64,000 nucleotides of DNA, taken from assembly GCF_007828215.1 (NCBI RefSeq), contig NZ_VIUE01000003.1:372001-436000 (forward strand), in the 5' to 3' direction. Shown piece by piece: positions 9,079 to 17,590 of this stretch; the first letter of the stretch is position 1; each line of letters opens with the position of its first letter. The translations under genes and the position numbers were made by a program. The notes beneath the pieces were generated by a model. It did not search any database and was not told where the DNA came from. It saw only the letters and a program-made list of their open reading frames with translations. This stretch comes from Pseudomonas sp. SJZ074 (GTDB lineage Bacteria > Pseudomonadota > Gammaproteobacteria > Pseudomonadales > Pseudomonadaceae).

Positions 9079-10767
9079 TTACTTGCCAGTGATCATCGGC
9101 AAGTTCAGCCCCTGTTCCTTGGCGCAATCGATCGCAATCTGGTAACCGGCATCGGCATGACGCATCACCCCGGTGCCCGGGTCGTTGTGCAGTACGCGGG
9201 CGATACGCTCGGCCGCCTCATCGGTACCGTCACAAACAATCACCATGCCCGAGTGCTGGGAGAAGCCCATGCCGACGCCGCCACCGTGGTGCAACGACAC
9301 CCAGGTCGCGCCGCTGGCGGTGTTGAGCAAGGCGTTGAGCAACGGCCAGTCGGAGACCGCGTCAGAACCGTCCTGCATGGATTCGGTTTCACGGTTGGGG
9401 CTGGCCACGGAACCGGAGTCCAGGTGGTCGCGACCGATCACGATCGGCGCCGACAGCTCACCGCTGCGCACCATTTCGTTGAACGCCAGGCCCAGCTTGG
9501 CGCGTTGGCCCAGGCCGACCCAGCAGATACGCGCCGGCAGACCCTGGAAGCTGATGCGCTCGCGAGCCATGTCCAACCAGTTGTGCAGGTGAGCGTCGTC
9601 GGGAATCAGTTCCTTGACCTTGGCGTCGGTCTTGTAGATGTCCTGCGGGTCACCCGACAGCGCCGCCCAGCGGAACGGACCGATGCCACGGCAAAACAGT
9701 GGACGGATATACGCCGGCACAAAGCCTGGGAAGTCGAAGGCATTCTCGACGCCTTCTTCCTGGGCCATCTGACGGATGTTGTTGCCGTAGTCAAAGGTCG
9801 GCACGCCCATTTTCTGGAAGGCCAGCATGGCTTTCACGTGCACCGCCATCGATTGCTTGGCGGCTTTCACCACGGCGGCGGGTTCGGTCTTGGCGCGGGC
9901 ACGGTATTCGTCCCAGGTCCAGCCGGCCGGCAGATAGCCGTTGAGCGGATCGTGGGCGCTGGTCTGGTCGGTGACCATGTCCGGGCGCACGCCACGGCGG
10001 ACCATTTCCGGCAGGATTTCGGCAGCGTTCCCACACAGTGCGATGGAAATCGCCTTGCCTTCGGCGGTGTATTTCTCGATACGGGCCAAGGCGTCGTCCA
10101 GGTCGGTGGCCTGTTCGTCGACGTAACGGGTCTTGAGACGGAAATCGATACTGACCTGCTGGCACTCGATGTTCAGCGAGCAGGCACCGGCCAGCGTCGC
10201 GGCCAGCGGTTGTGCGCCGCCCATGCCGCCCAGGCCGGCGGTCAGGACCCAGCGGCCCTTGAGGTTGGAGTCGTAATGCTGGCGACCGGCTTCGACGAAG
10301 GTTTCATAAGTACCCTGCACGATGCCCTGGCTGCCGATGTAGATCCAGCTGCCGGCGGTCATCTGGCCGTACATGGCCAGGCCCTTGGCGTCGAGTTCGT
10401 TGAAGTGTTCCCAACTGGCCCAGTGCGGCACCAGGTTGGAGTTGGCGATCAGCACGCGGGGAGCATTCGTGTGGGTCTTGAACACGCCCACCGGCTTGCC
10501 GGATTGCACCAGCAGGGTCTCGTCGTCGTTCAGGTTGGTCAGGCTTTCGACGATCTTGTCGTAGCACTCCCAGTTGCGCGCCGCGCGGCCGATGCCACCG
10601 TAGACCACCAGTTCCTTGGGATTCTCGGCCACTTGCGGGTCGAGGTTGTTCATCAGCATGCGCAGTGGCGCTTCAGTCAGCCAGCTTTTGGCGGTCAGCG
10701 TATTACCGCGAGGGGCGCGAATTTCAACGTCACGGTATTTTTCGGGTTTGCGGGTAGCGTCGGTCAC
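9079..10767 (-). CDS. hutU: Urocanate hydratase
   Basis: Second pathway step: NAD-dependent hydration of urocanate to imidazolone propionate. The protein is 562 residues, family length. Visible signatures are [13 protein letters not shown], the NAD-binding region [19 protein letters not shown], and the conserved Cys-containing segment [18 protein letters not shown] near residue 360. The start is GTG at 10767, with GAGGAG 8-9 nt upstream. It is the first gene of the long minus-strand hut operon. Its upstream region has a sigma-54 promoter and a HutC-type operator. Confidence 0.97.
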   Translation of the reverse strand: MTDATRKPEKYRDVEIRAPRGNTLTAKSWLTEAPLRMLMNNLDPQVAENPKELVVYGGIGRAARNWECYDKIVESLTNLNDDETLLVQSGKPVGVFKTHTNAPRVLIANSNLVPHWASWEHFNELDAKGLAMYGQMTAGSWIYIGSQGIVQGTYETFVEAGRQHYDSNLKGRWVLTAGLGGMGGAQPLAATLAGACSLNIECQQVSIDFRLKTRYVDEQATDLDDALARIEKYTAEGKAISIALCGNAAEILPEMVRRGVRPDMVTDQTSAHDPLNGYLPAGWTWDEYRARAKTEPAAVVKAAKQSMAVHVKAMLAFQKMGVPTFDYGNNIRQMAQEEGVENAFDFPGFVPAYIRPLFCRGIGPFRWAALSGDPQDIYKTDAKVKELIPDDAHLHNWLDMARERISFQGLPARICWVGLGQRAKLGLAFNEMVRSGELSAPIVIGRDHLDSGSVASPNRETESMQDGSDAVSDWPLLNALLNTASGATWVSLHHGGGVGMGFSQHSGMVIVCDGTDEAAERIARVLHNDPGTGVMRHADAGYQIAIDCAKEQGLNLPMITGK

Positions 10768-10869
10768 AGCAAAAACTCCTCAGCGATCAATCCAGACCAG
10801 CCCGGGCAGCGGGCAGTGATTTAGCGAACGTTGCGTTGAATCTCGGTAACTCATACGCATACGTCTTTA

Positions 10870-10883
10870 CTTGTATGTACAAG
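10870..10883. promoter_or_regulatory. HutC-type operator at the hutU promoter
   Basis: CTTGTATGTACAAG: two perfect 6-bp inverted arms around a 2-nt centre. It lies where the transcription start of the sigma-54 promoter (10888-10904) is expected. The sequence agrees with my recollection of the HutC site described in P. fluorescens. Urocanate would release the GntR-type repressor HutC. Confidence 0.8.
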
Positions 10884-10887
10884 CATA

Positions 10888-10904
10888 TGCAATCAAGCGG
10901 CCAA
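10888..10904 (-). promoter_or_regulatory. Sigma-54 promoter of the hutU operon
   Basis: On the minus strand the sequence reads TTGGCCGCTTGATTGCA: GG and GC exactly 10 nt apart with the TTGCA -12 element. It is followed immediately by the HutC operator and lies about 120 bp upstream of the hutU start. CbrB or NtrC would be the activator by analogy with other Pseudomonas. Confidence 0.8.
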
Positions 10905-11099
10905 CTTGTTGGAAGCTCGTTCAGGAATCTTCCTGGAAACGGCTGGAAAGCACGGAATTGAAGGGCTGGCGAAGGGGATTAAATTTTCGGAGGAGGAGTT
11001 ACAGAGGTGAGGATGGGCGGGACAGAAGCGTGGTGTTGCGCCACACTGGGGCATTCGGTAACAAATTGGTGCAGCTGAAGAAACAGTAAGGCGTGCTTT

Positions 11100-11223
11100 T
11101 GTGGCGAGGGGATTTATCCCCGCTGGGCTGCGAAGCGGCCCCTCTTGGTGCCAATTCAACAGCTTCGGAACCAACTGATTTGGGTCGCTCCGCGACCCAG
11201 CGGGGATAAATCCCCTCGCCACA
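11100..11223. repeat. Long inverted repeat of a second interspersed family
   Basis: Two 28-bp arms (GTGGCGAGGGGATTTATCCC...; 11100-11127 and 11196-11223) are perfect inverted copies separated by 68 bp. The element makes up much of the 473-bp stretch between hutU and hutD (10768-11240). The remainder holds the hutU promoter and operator plus about 190 bp in which I see nothing else. It is unrelated in sequence to the REPINs and could act as a terminator for hutCD. Confidence 0.8.
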
Positions 11224-11240
11224 AGGATGTACCGCTGAAA

Positions 11241-11813
11241 CTAGCGGGCAGTCAGTTCGATCACGCAGCACTGGCCGTCCGTGGAAATCTCCAACAGTCC
11301 TGTGTTACCGCTCAATTGCAGACAGTCGTAGAGGCCCAGGTCCACGTCAGGCTCGCCAACCTTGGCGTGTAGCGATGCAGCCGCACTGAACACCAGCACC
11401 GTCCCCGCCTCACTGAAAAACCGCTGCTCATCCTTCAGCCATTGCACCCGTGCACGGTAACGTTGCGGTGCATAGATCAGGTTGAAGTCGCGAATCGGCC
11501 CGCCCAGCAACGTGCAGTGCACATGGCTCTCGCCGCTGAACGCAAAGGCATCCAGCGGATGCAGCGCCCGCGTGGTCCGACCATCGACATTGAGCGTCAT
11601 GCCATCGCCCTGCAACACGCTGATGACGCGCTCGTAACCGGCGAAGGTGGAAAAACCGCCCGACTCGCCGATATCGGCAATCGACAGCCGCCAACCGAAA
11701 CCCTCCAGGCCGGTGCCGGCGTCGCGGGTGATTTCCTCGGTGCTGCCGCCACCATTTTTCCAGGGCATGCGTGGGTAATCAGCGGCGCGCAGGACCTTTA
11801 TCTGACTCATCAT
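11241..11813 (-). CDS. hutD: HutD family protein
   Basis: 190-residue cupin-fold protein of the HutD/Ves family, co-transcribed with hutC. The N-terminal WKNGGGSTEEI signature is typical. HutD is proposed to limit or govern hut expression (from P. fluorescens work); it has no established enzymatic role. Its first ATG (11813) overlaps the hutC stop as ATGA; a second ATG at 11810 is equally possible. Confidence 0.9.
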   Translation of the reverse strand: MMSQIKVLRAADYPRMPWKNGGGSTEEITRDAGTGLEGFGWRLSIADIGESGGFSTFAGYERVISVLQGDGMTLNVDGRTTRALHPLDAFAFSGESHVHCTLLGGPIRDFNLIYAPQRYRARVQWLKDEQRFFSEAGTVLVFSAAASLHAKVGEPDVDLGLYDCLQLSGNTGLLEISTDGQCCVIELTAR

Positions 11814-12559
11814 TTATGAAACCGACCTTCGAGGCTATGACGGGAACCGGGGTGGATCAGGCGGGCGGCGGTCACTGGCTGACGCCCGGACCAGGTCCGA
11901 CGACGGATCAACAGGCACGGCTCGCCTCTTTCAATCTGTAGCAGCTTGCATTCGCTCGGCTCGGCCAGGATCGCTTCAACCACGTGCTCACCCTCAGTCA
12001 GCGGCGCGACCTGGTTCAAATAGGCGTAGGGCGTTTGCAGGGTGAAGTCCTGCTTGAGGTACTCGGGCGCCACCAGCGCGTTGACGAAACGGTCCTCGAT
12101 CTGCACGGGGATATCATTTTCAAAATGCACGATCAGCGAATGAAAGACCTTTTGCCCTTCGCGCATGTCCAGGGCCAGGGCGCGCTCGGAACCGGCAGCC
12201 TCTTCTTCGAGGGTGATGACCTTGCACGTGTGGCGGTGACCACGGGAGGCGATCTCGTCGGCGATGTTGTGCACTTCGAACAGCGCGGACTGGCTCTTGG
12301 GCTCGGCCACGAACGTGCCGACGCCCTGCATGCGCACCAACAGGCCGTCGGCGGTCATTTCCCGCAGGGCACGGTTGATGGTCATGCGGCTGAAGCCCAG
12401 CTGATTGACCAGTTCGCTTTCCGACGGCACGCGGTAATGCGGCGGCCAGTTTCCACTGTCGATTTGCTGGGTGATCATCTGTTTGACGCGGGCATACAAG
12501 GGTGCCGGACTGTCACCCAGGTTTGAGGCCAGCGGCGGTTTGGCAGGCGGAGTCGGCAC
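11810..12559 (-). CDS. hutC: Histidine utilization repressor, GntR family
   Basis: 249-residue HutC/GntR-family regulator. The N-terminal winged helix covers residues 18-85 (YARVKQMI, VPSESELVNQLGFSRMTINRAL, GVGTFVAEP), followed by a UTRA ligand-binding domain. Urocanate is the known inducer in this family. It is divergent from hutF, with a palindromic operator between them, and is translationally coupled to hutD. Confidence 0.95.
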   Translation of the reverse strand: MPTPPAKPPLASNLGDSPAPLYARVKQMITQQIDSGNWPPHYRVPSESELVNQLGFSRMTINRALREMTADGLLVRMQGVGTFVAEPKSQSALFEVHNIADEIASRGHRHTCKVITLEEEAAGSERALALDMREGQKVFHSLIVHFENDIPVQIEDRFVNALVAPEYLKQDFTLQTPYAYLNQVAPLTEGEHVVEAILAEPSECKLLQIERGEPCLLIRRRTWSGRQPVTAARLIHPGSRHSLEGRFHK

Positions 12560-12603
12560 GGCGGTTCCCTGTTCTGCTTATAAAGATTGCTAGCTTGCCG
12601 GAG

Positions 12604-12627
12604 TTTACCGGGCAGGCAAACGTCTGT
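12604..12627 (+). promoter_or_regulatory. Candidate sigma-70 promoter of hutF
   Basis: TTTACC, 17-nt spacer, then TATATG, whose -10 overlaps the HutC-type palindrome just upstream of hutF. The -10 match is only moderate. Confidence 0.3.
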
Positions 12628-12640
12628 ATATGTATATACA
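12625..12640. promoter_or_regulatory. HutC-type operator between hutC and hutF
   Basis: TGTATATGTATATACA: 6-bp inverted arms TGTATA/TATACA around a 4-nt centre, 25 bp upstream of hutF and 65 bp upstream of hutC. It would allow joint repression of hutF and autoregulation of hutC. It resembles the hutU operator core TGTA...TACA. Confidence 0.7.
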
Positions 12641-12664
12641 AATTACGCACGATGAGGTTGAACC

Positions 12665-14029
12665 ATGTCCGCCTTCTTTGCCGAACGCGCGCTGCTGCCT
12701 AGTGGATGGGCCAATGATGTACGTCTTGAAGTCGACGCCCAAGGCGTCCTGACCCATATCCAGGCCGGTTCCCAGGCAGACGGCGCCGAACGGCTGGACG
12801 GTCCGCTATTGCCGGGCATGCCGAACCTGCACTCCCACGCGTTCCAGCGGGCCATGGCCGGCCTGGCGGAAGTGGCGGGCAATCCCAACGACAGTTTCTG
12901 GACCTGGCGCGACCTGATGTACCGCCTGGTCGGAAAAATCAGCCCCGACCAACTCGGCATCATTGCCCGACAGCTGTACATCGAAATGCTCAAGGCCGGT
13001 TACACCTCGGTCGCCGAATTCCATTACGTACACCACGACACCGACGGCACGCCCTACGCCGACCCGGCGGAGCTGGCCTTGCGCATCAGCCACGCCGCCA
13101 ACACCGCCGGTATCGGGCTGACGCTGCTACCGGTGCTCTACAGCCATTCAGGTTTTGGTGGCCAGGCGCCCAATGACGGGCAGCGTCGGTTCATCAACAG
13201 CACCGAAAACTATTTGAAGCTTCAGTCTCGCTTGCAACCGATCCTGACCGGGCAGCCGCAGCAGGCGTTGGGGTTGTGTTTCCACTCCCTGCGCGCCGTC
13301 ACGCCCGGACAGATCCAGGAGGTACTGGCCGCCAGCGACGCCCACTGCCCGGTGCATATCCACATCGCCGAGCAGCAGAAGGAAGTCGACGATTGCCTGA
13401 GCTGGTGCGGTGCCCGTCCGCTGCAATGGTTGTATGAAAACACCGAGGTGGATCAGCGCTGGTGCCTGGTCCACGCCACCCACGCCAATGCCCACGAAGT
13501 CAGCCTCATGGCCAGGAGCCGGGCGATTGCCGGACTGTGCCTGACCACCGAAGCCAACCTGGGCGACGGTATTTTCCCGGCGGTGGACTACCTCGCCCAA
13601 GGTGGGCGCCTGGGTATTGGCTCCGACAGCCACGTGTCATTAAGCGTGGTGGAAGAGTTGCGTTGGCTGGAATACGGCCAGCGCCTGCGGGATCAACGAC
13701 GTAATCGTCTGTATCGGACAGATCAACCGATGGTCGGCCGCACGTTGTTCGATGCGGCGCTGGAAGGTGGCGCCCAGGCATTGGGGCAACCCATCGGCGC
13801 CCTCGAAATAGGCAAGCGTGCCGACTGGCTGGTACTCGACGGTAACGACCCTTACCTGGCCACGGCCCAGGGCGACGGCATCCTCAATCGCTGGCTGTTT
13901 GCCGGCGGTGATCGCCAGGTGCGAGATGTCATGGTGGGCGGCAAGTGGGTGGTGCGTAACGGGCATCACGCCGCGGAAGAGGACAGCGCCCGGGCGTTTA
14001 CCCAGGTATTGCGCGAACTTCTGGGCTGA
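12665..14029 (+). CDS. hutF: Formimidoylglutamate deiminase
   Basis: Converts N-formimino-L-glutamate to N-formyl-L-glutamate plus ammonia, the branch of the five-step Hut pathway used by pseudomonads. The protein is 454 residues of the amidohydrolase superfamily: metal motif HSHAFQRAMAG near residue 56, HIHIAEQQKEV mid-protein, HATHA, and SDSHVS near residue 320. It is transcribed alone, divergent from hutCD. With HutG it replaces the one-step formiminoglutamase. Confidence 0.96.
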   Translation: MSAFFAERALLPSGWANDVRLEVDAQGVLTHIQAGSQADGAERLDGPLLPGMPNLHSHAFQRAMAGLAEVAGNPNDSFWTWRDLMYRLVGKISPDQLGIIARQLYIEMLKAGYTSVAEFHYVHHDTDGTPYADPAELALRISHAANTAGIGLTLLPVLYSHSGFGGQAPNDGQRRFINSTENYLKLQSRLQPILTGQPQQALGLCFHSLRAVTPGQIQEVLAASDAHCPVHIHIAEQQKEVDDCLSWCGARPLQWLYENTEVDQRWCLVHATHANAHEVSLMARSRAIAGLCLTTEANLGDGIFPAVDYLAQGGRLGIGSDSHVSLSVVEELRWLEYGQRLRDQRRNRLYRTDQPMVGRTLFDAALEGGAQALGQPIGALEIGKRADWLVLDGNDPYLATAQGDGILNRWLFAGGDRQVRDVMVGGKWVVRNGHHAAEEDSARAFTQVLRELLG

Positions 14030-14044
14030 CGCCGAGCAAAAAAA

Positions 14045-14133
14045 TGTGGGAGCGGGCTTGCTCGCGAAGGGGGGTGTCAGCAAGCATTAATGCAACTGGC
14101 CCACCGCTTTCGCGAGCAAGCCCGCTTCCACAT
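14045..14133. repeat. REPIN, variant B pair
   Basis: Inverted REP pair between the convergent hutF and lipocalin genes. The right arm has one substitution (CGCTTCC). It probably doubles as a transcription barrier between convergent units. Confidence 0.88.
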
Positions 14134-14152
14134 TATTGATCTCAGTGGCTGG

Positions 14153-14722
14153 TCAATCCGAGGTCTTGGCCATCTGCCGATCCGAGGCACGCCAGATCAG
14201 TCGTGTCGTGTCATAGCCCTGCTGGCGTGCCTTGCTCAGCAGTTCTTCGCGCACCACACTGTTGACCGTCGGCGTACGGGACAACAACCACATGTAGCGC
14301 CGGCTAGGGTCGCCGACAATGGCGGTCTTGTAGTCATCGCTGACGTACAACACCCAATATTGTCCCTTCGAGACGCCCGGCAGGATCCGCGAGACCCAGG
14401 TGTCGAACTCGACCCAGAGTTTGTCGGTCTTGCCCGGTACCTGTGGCGTAGCGGTACCCTTGGCCTCTTCCCACTTCCAGTCAGAGGTCAGGCAGCGATT
14501 GAACACACCCATGTTGCCGTCAGGCTTGAGGGTGTAATGGGCTTCCGATTGCGCACAGTTGCGCTGGAAATACATTGGCAGGCGGGCCAACTCGTACCAG
14601 GTCCCTTGGTAACGCTTGAGATTGACGCTGTTGACGGTCTTGGGCGCCAACGGGTCTTCGCCAGAAGTGGCACAGCCAGCCAATACCAGGCCGGCTAAAA
14701 GCACTAACAATAACCGCATCAT
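14153..14722 (-). CDS. blc: Outer-membrane lipocalin
   Basis: 189-residue bacterial lipocalin. It has a lipoprotein signal with lipobox LAGC (Cys16), then the lipocalin motif YQGTWYELARLP near residue 38, and the C-terminal LLSRTPTV strand and arginine typical of Blc. Blc proteins bind fatty acids or lysophospholipids and are thought to act in membrane maintenance under stress. It is followed about 30 bp upstream by a second small lipoprotein gene on the same strand, and the two may be co-transcribed. Confidence 0.92.
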   Translation of the reverse strand: MMRLLLVLLAGLVLAGCATSGEDPLAPKTVNSVNLKRYQGTWYELARLPMYFQRNCAQSEAHYTLKPDGNMGVFNRCLTSDWKWEEAKGTATPQVPGKTDKLWVEFDTWVSRILPGVSKGQYWVLYVSDDYKTAIVGDPSRRYMWLLSRTPTVNSVVREELLSKARQQGYDTTRLIWRASDRQMAKTSD

Positions 14723-14753
14723 TATTTTTCTCCCGTGGGCACGTCGCCCCGGA

Positions 14754-15008
14754 TTACTTCAGGCCTTGGCCGGAAAACATCAACACCTTCTCACCGGCAT
14801 ATTGCACGCTGATAAAGCTTTTCTGGTCGCCCCAAGTGCAACTGGACATGCCGAGCGCGCCCGAACAGTCGGTCGGTTTTCCCAGTAACGTTTCGACTTC
14901 GGCCTTGGACATGCCGGCTGACAGCTTCGAATAGTTTTCCTGGTTGACCTTGCTGCATGCGGTCAACAAGACACACAAAGACAACATCGCGATAGATCGC
15001 AGGGACAT
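14754..15008 (-). CDS. Small lipoprotein, DUF3862/BamE-like fold
   Basis: 84 residues with a signal peptide and lipobox LTAC (Cys18). The short mature domain has the pattern YSKLSAGMSKAEVETLLGKP, like DUF3862 and BamE/OmlA-type small lipoproteins. Two Cys residues (SSC and DC) are present in the mature part. It lies immediately upstream of blc. The specific function is unknown. Confidence 0.8.
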   Translation of the reverse strand: MSLRSIAMLSLCVLLTACSKVNQENYSKLSAGMSKAEVETLLGKPTDCSGALGMSSCTWGDQKSFISVQYAGEKVLMFSGQGLK

Positions 15009-15291
15009 CGTGAACTCCTGGAGCGGAAAGGAGGTGGCAGGGTGCCAACCTGAAGCTTAGAAGAGAAAACCCCTATCTGGTTCCCCGGGGAACCCAGTAT
15101 TTATTGGGGTAAAAGTGGGTAGTTCGTCGGTAAATCAACCAGTTTGTGACAGCGTCGTGCATTTCGTCGGGTTTGCCGCTCTGGCGCCTGAACTCTGGCG
15201 GTTGCGGGCCGATAAAAAGAACAGCGCGAAACCCTGCCGTATGGCAAATTGACGCCCCTTCCTGACCAGCTCCTATGCGATAGCGCTCTTA

Positions 15292-17184
15292 ATGACCAGA
15301 AACATGAAATTCAGCCACAAAATCCTGCTGGCCGCAGCCCTTGTGGTAGCCGTTGCGTTCGCCTGTTTCATCCTGTTCAACGACTACCGTCAGCGTCAAA
15401 GCCTGCACAACAGCACCGAAACGTCCATGCAGGAACTCGGCAACCTGACCAGCCGCAACATTCAGACGTGGGTCGAAGGGCGTATCCAGTTACTGCAATC
15501 GCTGGCCCAGCAGGTCGCCATCGACGGCAACAGCGCTGCCAGCCTCAAGCGGGCCATCGACCTGCCCGCCTATACCGGCAACTTCCAGCTCAGCTACTTC
15601 GGTGGCGTCGACGGCGTGATGTTCTCGGTGCCGGCCGGTAATCGCGCCCCCGACTACGACCCCCGCGCCCGTGGCTGGTATAAGGCCGCCAACAGCGCGC
15701 AGCAGACCATTGTCACCGAACCCTATATTGCCGCCTCGTCGGGCAAACTGGTAATTACCGTCGCGACCCCGGTACAACGTCAGGGCCAGATGATCGGCGT
15801 GGCGGGTGCGGACATCGACCTGTCGAGCGTCAGCGCCATCATCAACTCGCTGAACTTCGGTGGCCACGGCCATGCGTTCATCGTCAGCGCCGATGGCAAG
15901 ATCCTGATCCATCCCGACAGCAACCGCATCCTCAAGACCCTGGCCGAGGCCTACCCAAACGGTGCCCCTCAAGTCAGCCCGGGCATGAAGGAAGTCGAAC
16001 TCGACGGCAAGACCCAGTTCATCTCCTTTACCCGGGTCAATGGCGTGCCGGGCGCAGACTGGTACGTGGCACTGGTGCTCGACAAGGACACTGCGCTGGC
16101 CATGCTCAGCGAGTTCCGTACCTCGGCGCTGATCGCCATGGCCATTGCCGTGGTCTTCATCATTGCCCTGCTGGGCATGTTGATCCGCGTGCTGATGCAA
16201 CCGCTGTTGACCATGGGCCGTGCGATGCATGACATCGCCGAAGGCGAAGGCGACCTGACCCGCCGCCTGACCATTCACGGCCAGGATGAATTCGGCGCCC
16301 TGGGTACGTCCTTCAACCGTTTCGTCGAGCGCATCCACACCTCGATCCGAGAAGTGGCCTCGGCCACCGGCCAGGTCAACGAAGTGGCGCTGCGCGTGGT
16401 CAGCGCCTCCAACTCGTCGATGTTCAATTCCGACCAGCAAGCCTCACGCACCAGCAGCGTAGCGGCGGCCATCAATCAGCTCGGCGCCGCTGCCCAGGAA
16501 ATCGCCCAGAACGCCGCCCTCGCCTCGCAACACTCCAGCGAAGCCCGTAATCTGGCCGAAGACGGTCAGCAGGTGGTGGATAAAACCATCGCTGCCATGC
16601 AGCAGCTGTCGGCCAAGATCAGCGATTCGTGCGGCAATATCGAAACCCTGAACAGCAACACGGTGAACATCGGCCAGATCCTCGAAGTCATCACCAGCAT
16701 TTCCCAGCAGACCAACCTGCTCGCCCTCAACGCAGCCATCGAAGCAGCCCGCGCAGGTGAAGCCGGGCGCGGATTTGCCGTGGTGGCCGATGAAGTGCGC
16801 AACCTGGCCCACCGTACCCAGGATTCGGCGCAGCAAGTGCAGAAAATGATCGAAGAGTTGCAAGTCGGCGCACGGGAAGCGGTGCTGACCATGACCGACA
16901 GCCAGCGCCAGAGTGAAAGCAGCGTCGGCATCGCCAACCAGGCCGGCGAGCGCCTGGGCAGCGTGACCCAGCGCATCGGCGAGATCGACGGCATGAACCA
17001 GTCCGTGGCCACCGCCACCGAAGAGCAGACCGCCGTGGTGGAGTCGATCAACGTCGACATCAATGAAATCAACACGCTGAACCAGGAAGGCGTAGAAAAC
17101 CTGCAAGCCACGTTGCGGGCCTGTACCGACCTTGAACAGCAGGCGGCGCGGTTGAAACAATTGGTGGGCAGCTTCCGGATTTAA
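15292..17184 (+). CDS. Methyl-accepting chemotaxis protein with dCache sensor, PctA/B/C-like
   Basis: 630-residue transmembrane chemoreceptor. TM1 is near residues 10-30, a periplasmic double-Cache domain spans about 35-280, TM2 about 283-305, then HAMP and the signalling domain with the hairpin tip [19 protein letters not shown]. The sensor has the amino-acid-binding dCache pattern Y-DPRARG-WY and a distal Asp in GVAGADIDL. The Asp that follows EPY in PctA-type receptors is Ala here (EPYIAASS). The N-terminus ([10 protein letters not shown]) resembles PctA, which supports the start at 15292; there is no strong ribosome binding site. It has no linked che genes. A small amino acid or amine is the likely ligand. 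Confidence 0.92.
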   Translation: MTRNMKFSHKILLAAALVVAVAFACFILFNDYRQRQSLHNSTETSMQELGNLTSRNIQTWVEGRIQLLQSLAQQVAIDGNSAASLKRAIDLPAYTGNFQLSYFGGVDGVMFSVPAGNRAPDYDPRARGWYKAANSAQQTIVTEPYIAASSGKLVITVATPVQRQGQMIGVAGADIDLSSVSAIINSLNFGGHGHAFIVSADGKILIHPDSNRILKTLAEAYPNGAPQVSPGMKEVELDGKTQFISFTRVNGVPGADWYVALVLDKDTALAMLSEFRTSALIAMAIAVVFIIALLGMLIRVLMQPLLTMGRAMHDIAEGEGDLTRRLTIHGQDEFGALGTSFNRFVERIHTSIREVASATGQVNEVALRVVSASNSSMFNSDQQASRTSSVAAAINQLGAAAQEIAQNAALASQHSSEARNLAEDGQQVVDKTIAAMQQLSAKISDSCGNIETLNSNTVNIGQILEVITSISQQTNLLALNAAIEAARAGEAGRGFAVVADEVRNLAHRTQDSAQQVQKMIEELQVGAREAVLTMTDSQRQSESSVGIANQAGERLGSVTQRIGEIDGMNQSVATATEEQTAVVESINVDINEINTLNQEGVENLQATLRACTDLEQQAARLKQLVGSFRI

Positions 17185-17190
17185 TCGCCG

Positions 17191-17232
17191 GGATAGGTCC
17201 TATCGCGAGCCGGCTCGCGGTAGGACCTATCC
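17191..17232. repeat. 42-bp near-perfect palindrome after the chemoreceptor gene
   Basis: Left half GGATAGGTCCTATCGCGAGC, then the complementary right half; only one T.G wobble breaks the symmetry over 21 bp per arm. The centre carries the REP-like CGCGAGCCGGCTCGCG core. There is no T tract, so it is not a classic terminator, though it could serve as one or stabilise the 3' end. Confidence 0.75.
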
Positions 17233-17278
17233 CGCTGGGGACCGTTTAGTCAACACGACCTGACGCAGGACTGAATTA

Positions 17279-17294
17279 GGACTAAACTCAGTCC
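17279..17294. promoter_or_regulatory. Putative operator of the toxin-antitoxin operon
   Basis: GGACTAAACTCAGTCC: inverted arms GGACT/AGTCC around 6 nt, 24 bp before the antitoxin start, with a further GGACT just upstream (17268-17272). This is the expected site for autorepression by a Phd/YefM antitoxin. Confidence 0.5.
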
Positions 17295-17317
17295 ACTCAG
17301 TTTTGAGAGGTCCCATC

Positions 17318-17590
17318 ATGAAGCTGTCATCCCAAATCAAACCTATCAGCTATTTGAAAAGCCATACCGCCGAAGTCGTAAAGAGCATCACAGAAACCAG
17401 GGAGCCATTAGTCATCACTCAAAATGGCGAAGCCAAGCTCGTGGTCATGGATGTGAAAAGCTTCGAAGAGCAAGAAGACACCATGGCGCTATTAAAGCTG
17501 TTGGCTATGGGTAATAAGGAAATCGAGGAAGGTAAGTACCGAGATGTCGAAGATGTCTTCGCAGAACTGGACGCGGCCGACGAACGATGA
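17318..17590 (+). CDS. Antitoxin of a type II system, Phd/YefM-like
   Basis: 90 residues. The N-terminal DNA-binding half has the pattern SYLKSHTAEVVKSI...PLVITQNGEAKLVVM seen in YefM/Phd antitoxins. The acidic C-terminal tail (EIEEGKYRDVEDVFAELD) would wrap the toxin. The start at 17318 has GAGAGG 7-8 nt upstream; five further in-frame codons upstream are rejected. It overlaps the toxin gene by 4 bp (ATGA). Confidence 0.88.
   Translation: MKLSSQIKPISYLKSHTAEVVKSITETREPLVITQNGEAKLVVMDVKSFEEQEDTMALLKLLAMGNKEIEEGKYRDVEDVFAELDAADER

Noticed and set aside
10871..11089. 72-codon plus-strand frame in the hutU-hutD gap
   Set aside because: Begins inside the HutC operator, has no ribosome-binding site, and its sequence is not protein-like.
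15009..15291. Small RNA or riboswitch before the chemoreceptor gene
   Set aside because: No convincing stems or terminator; only ordinary promoter-length sequence.
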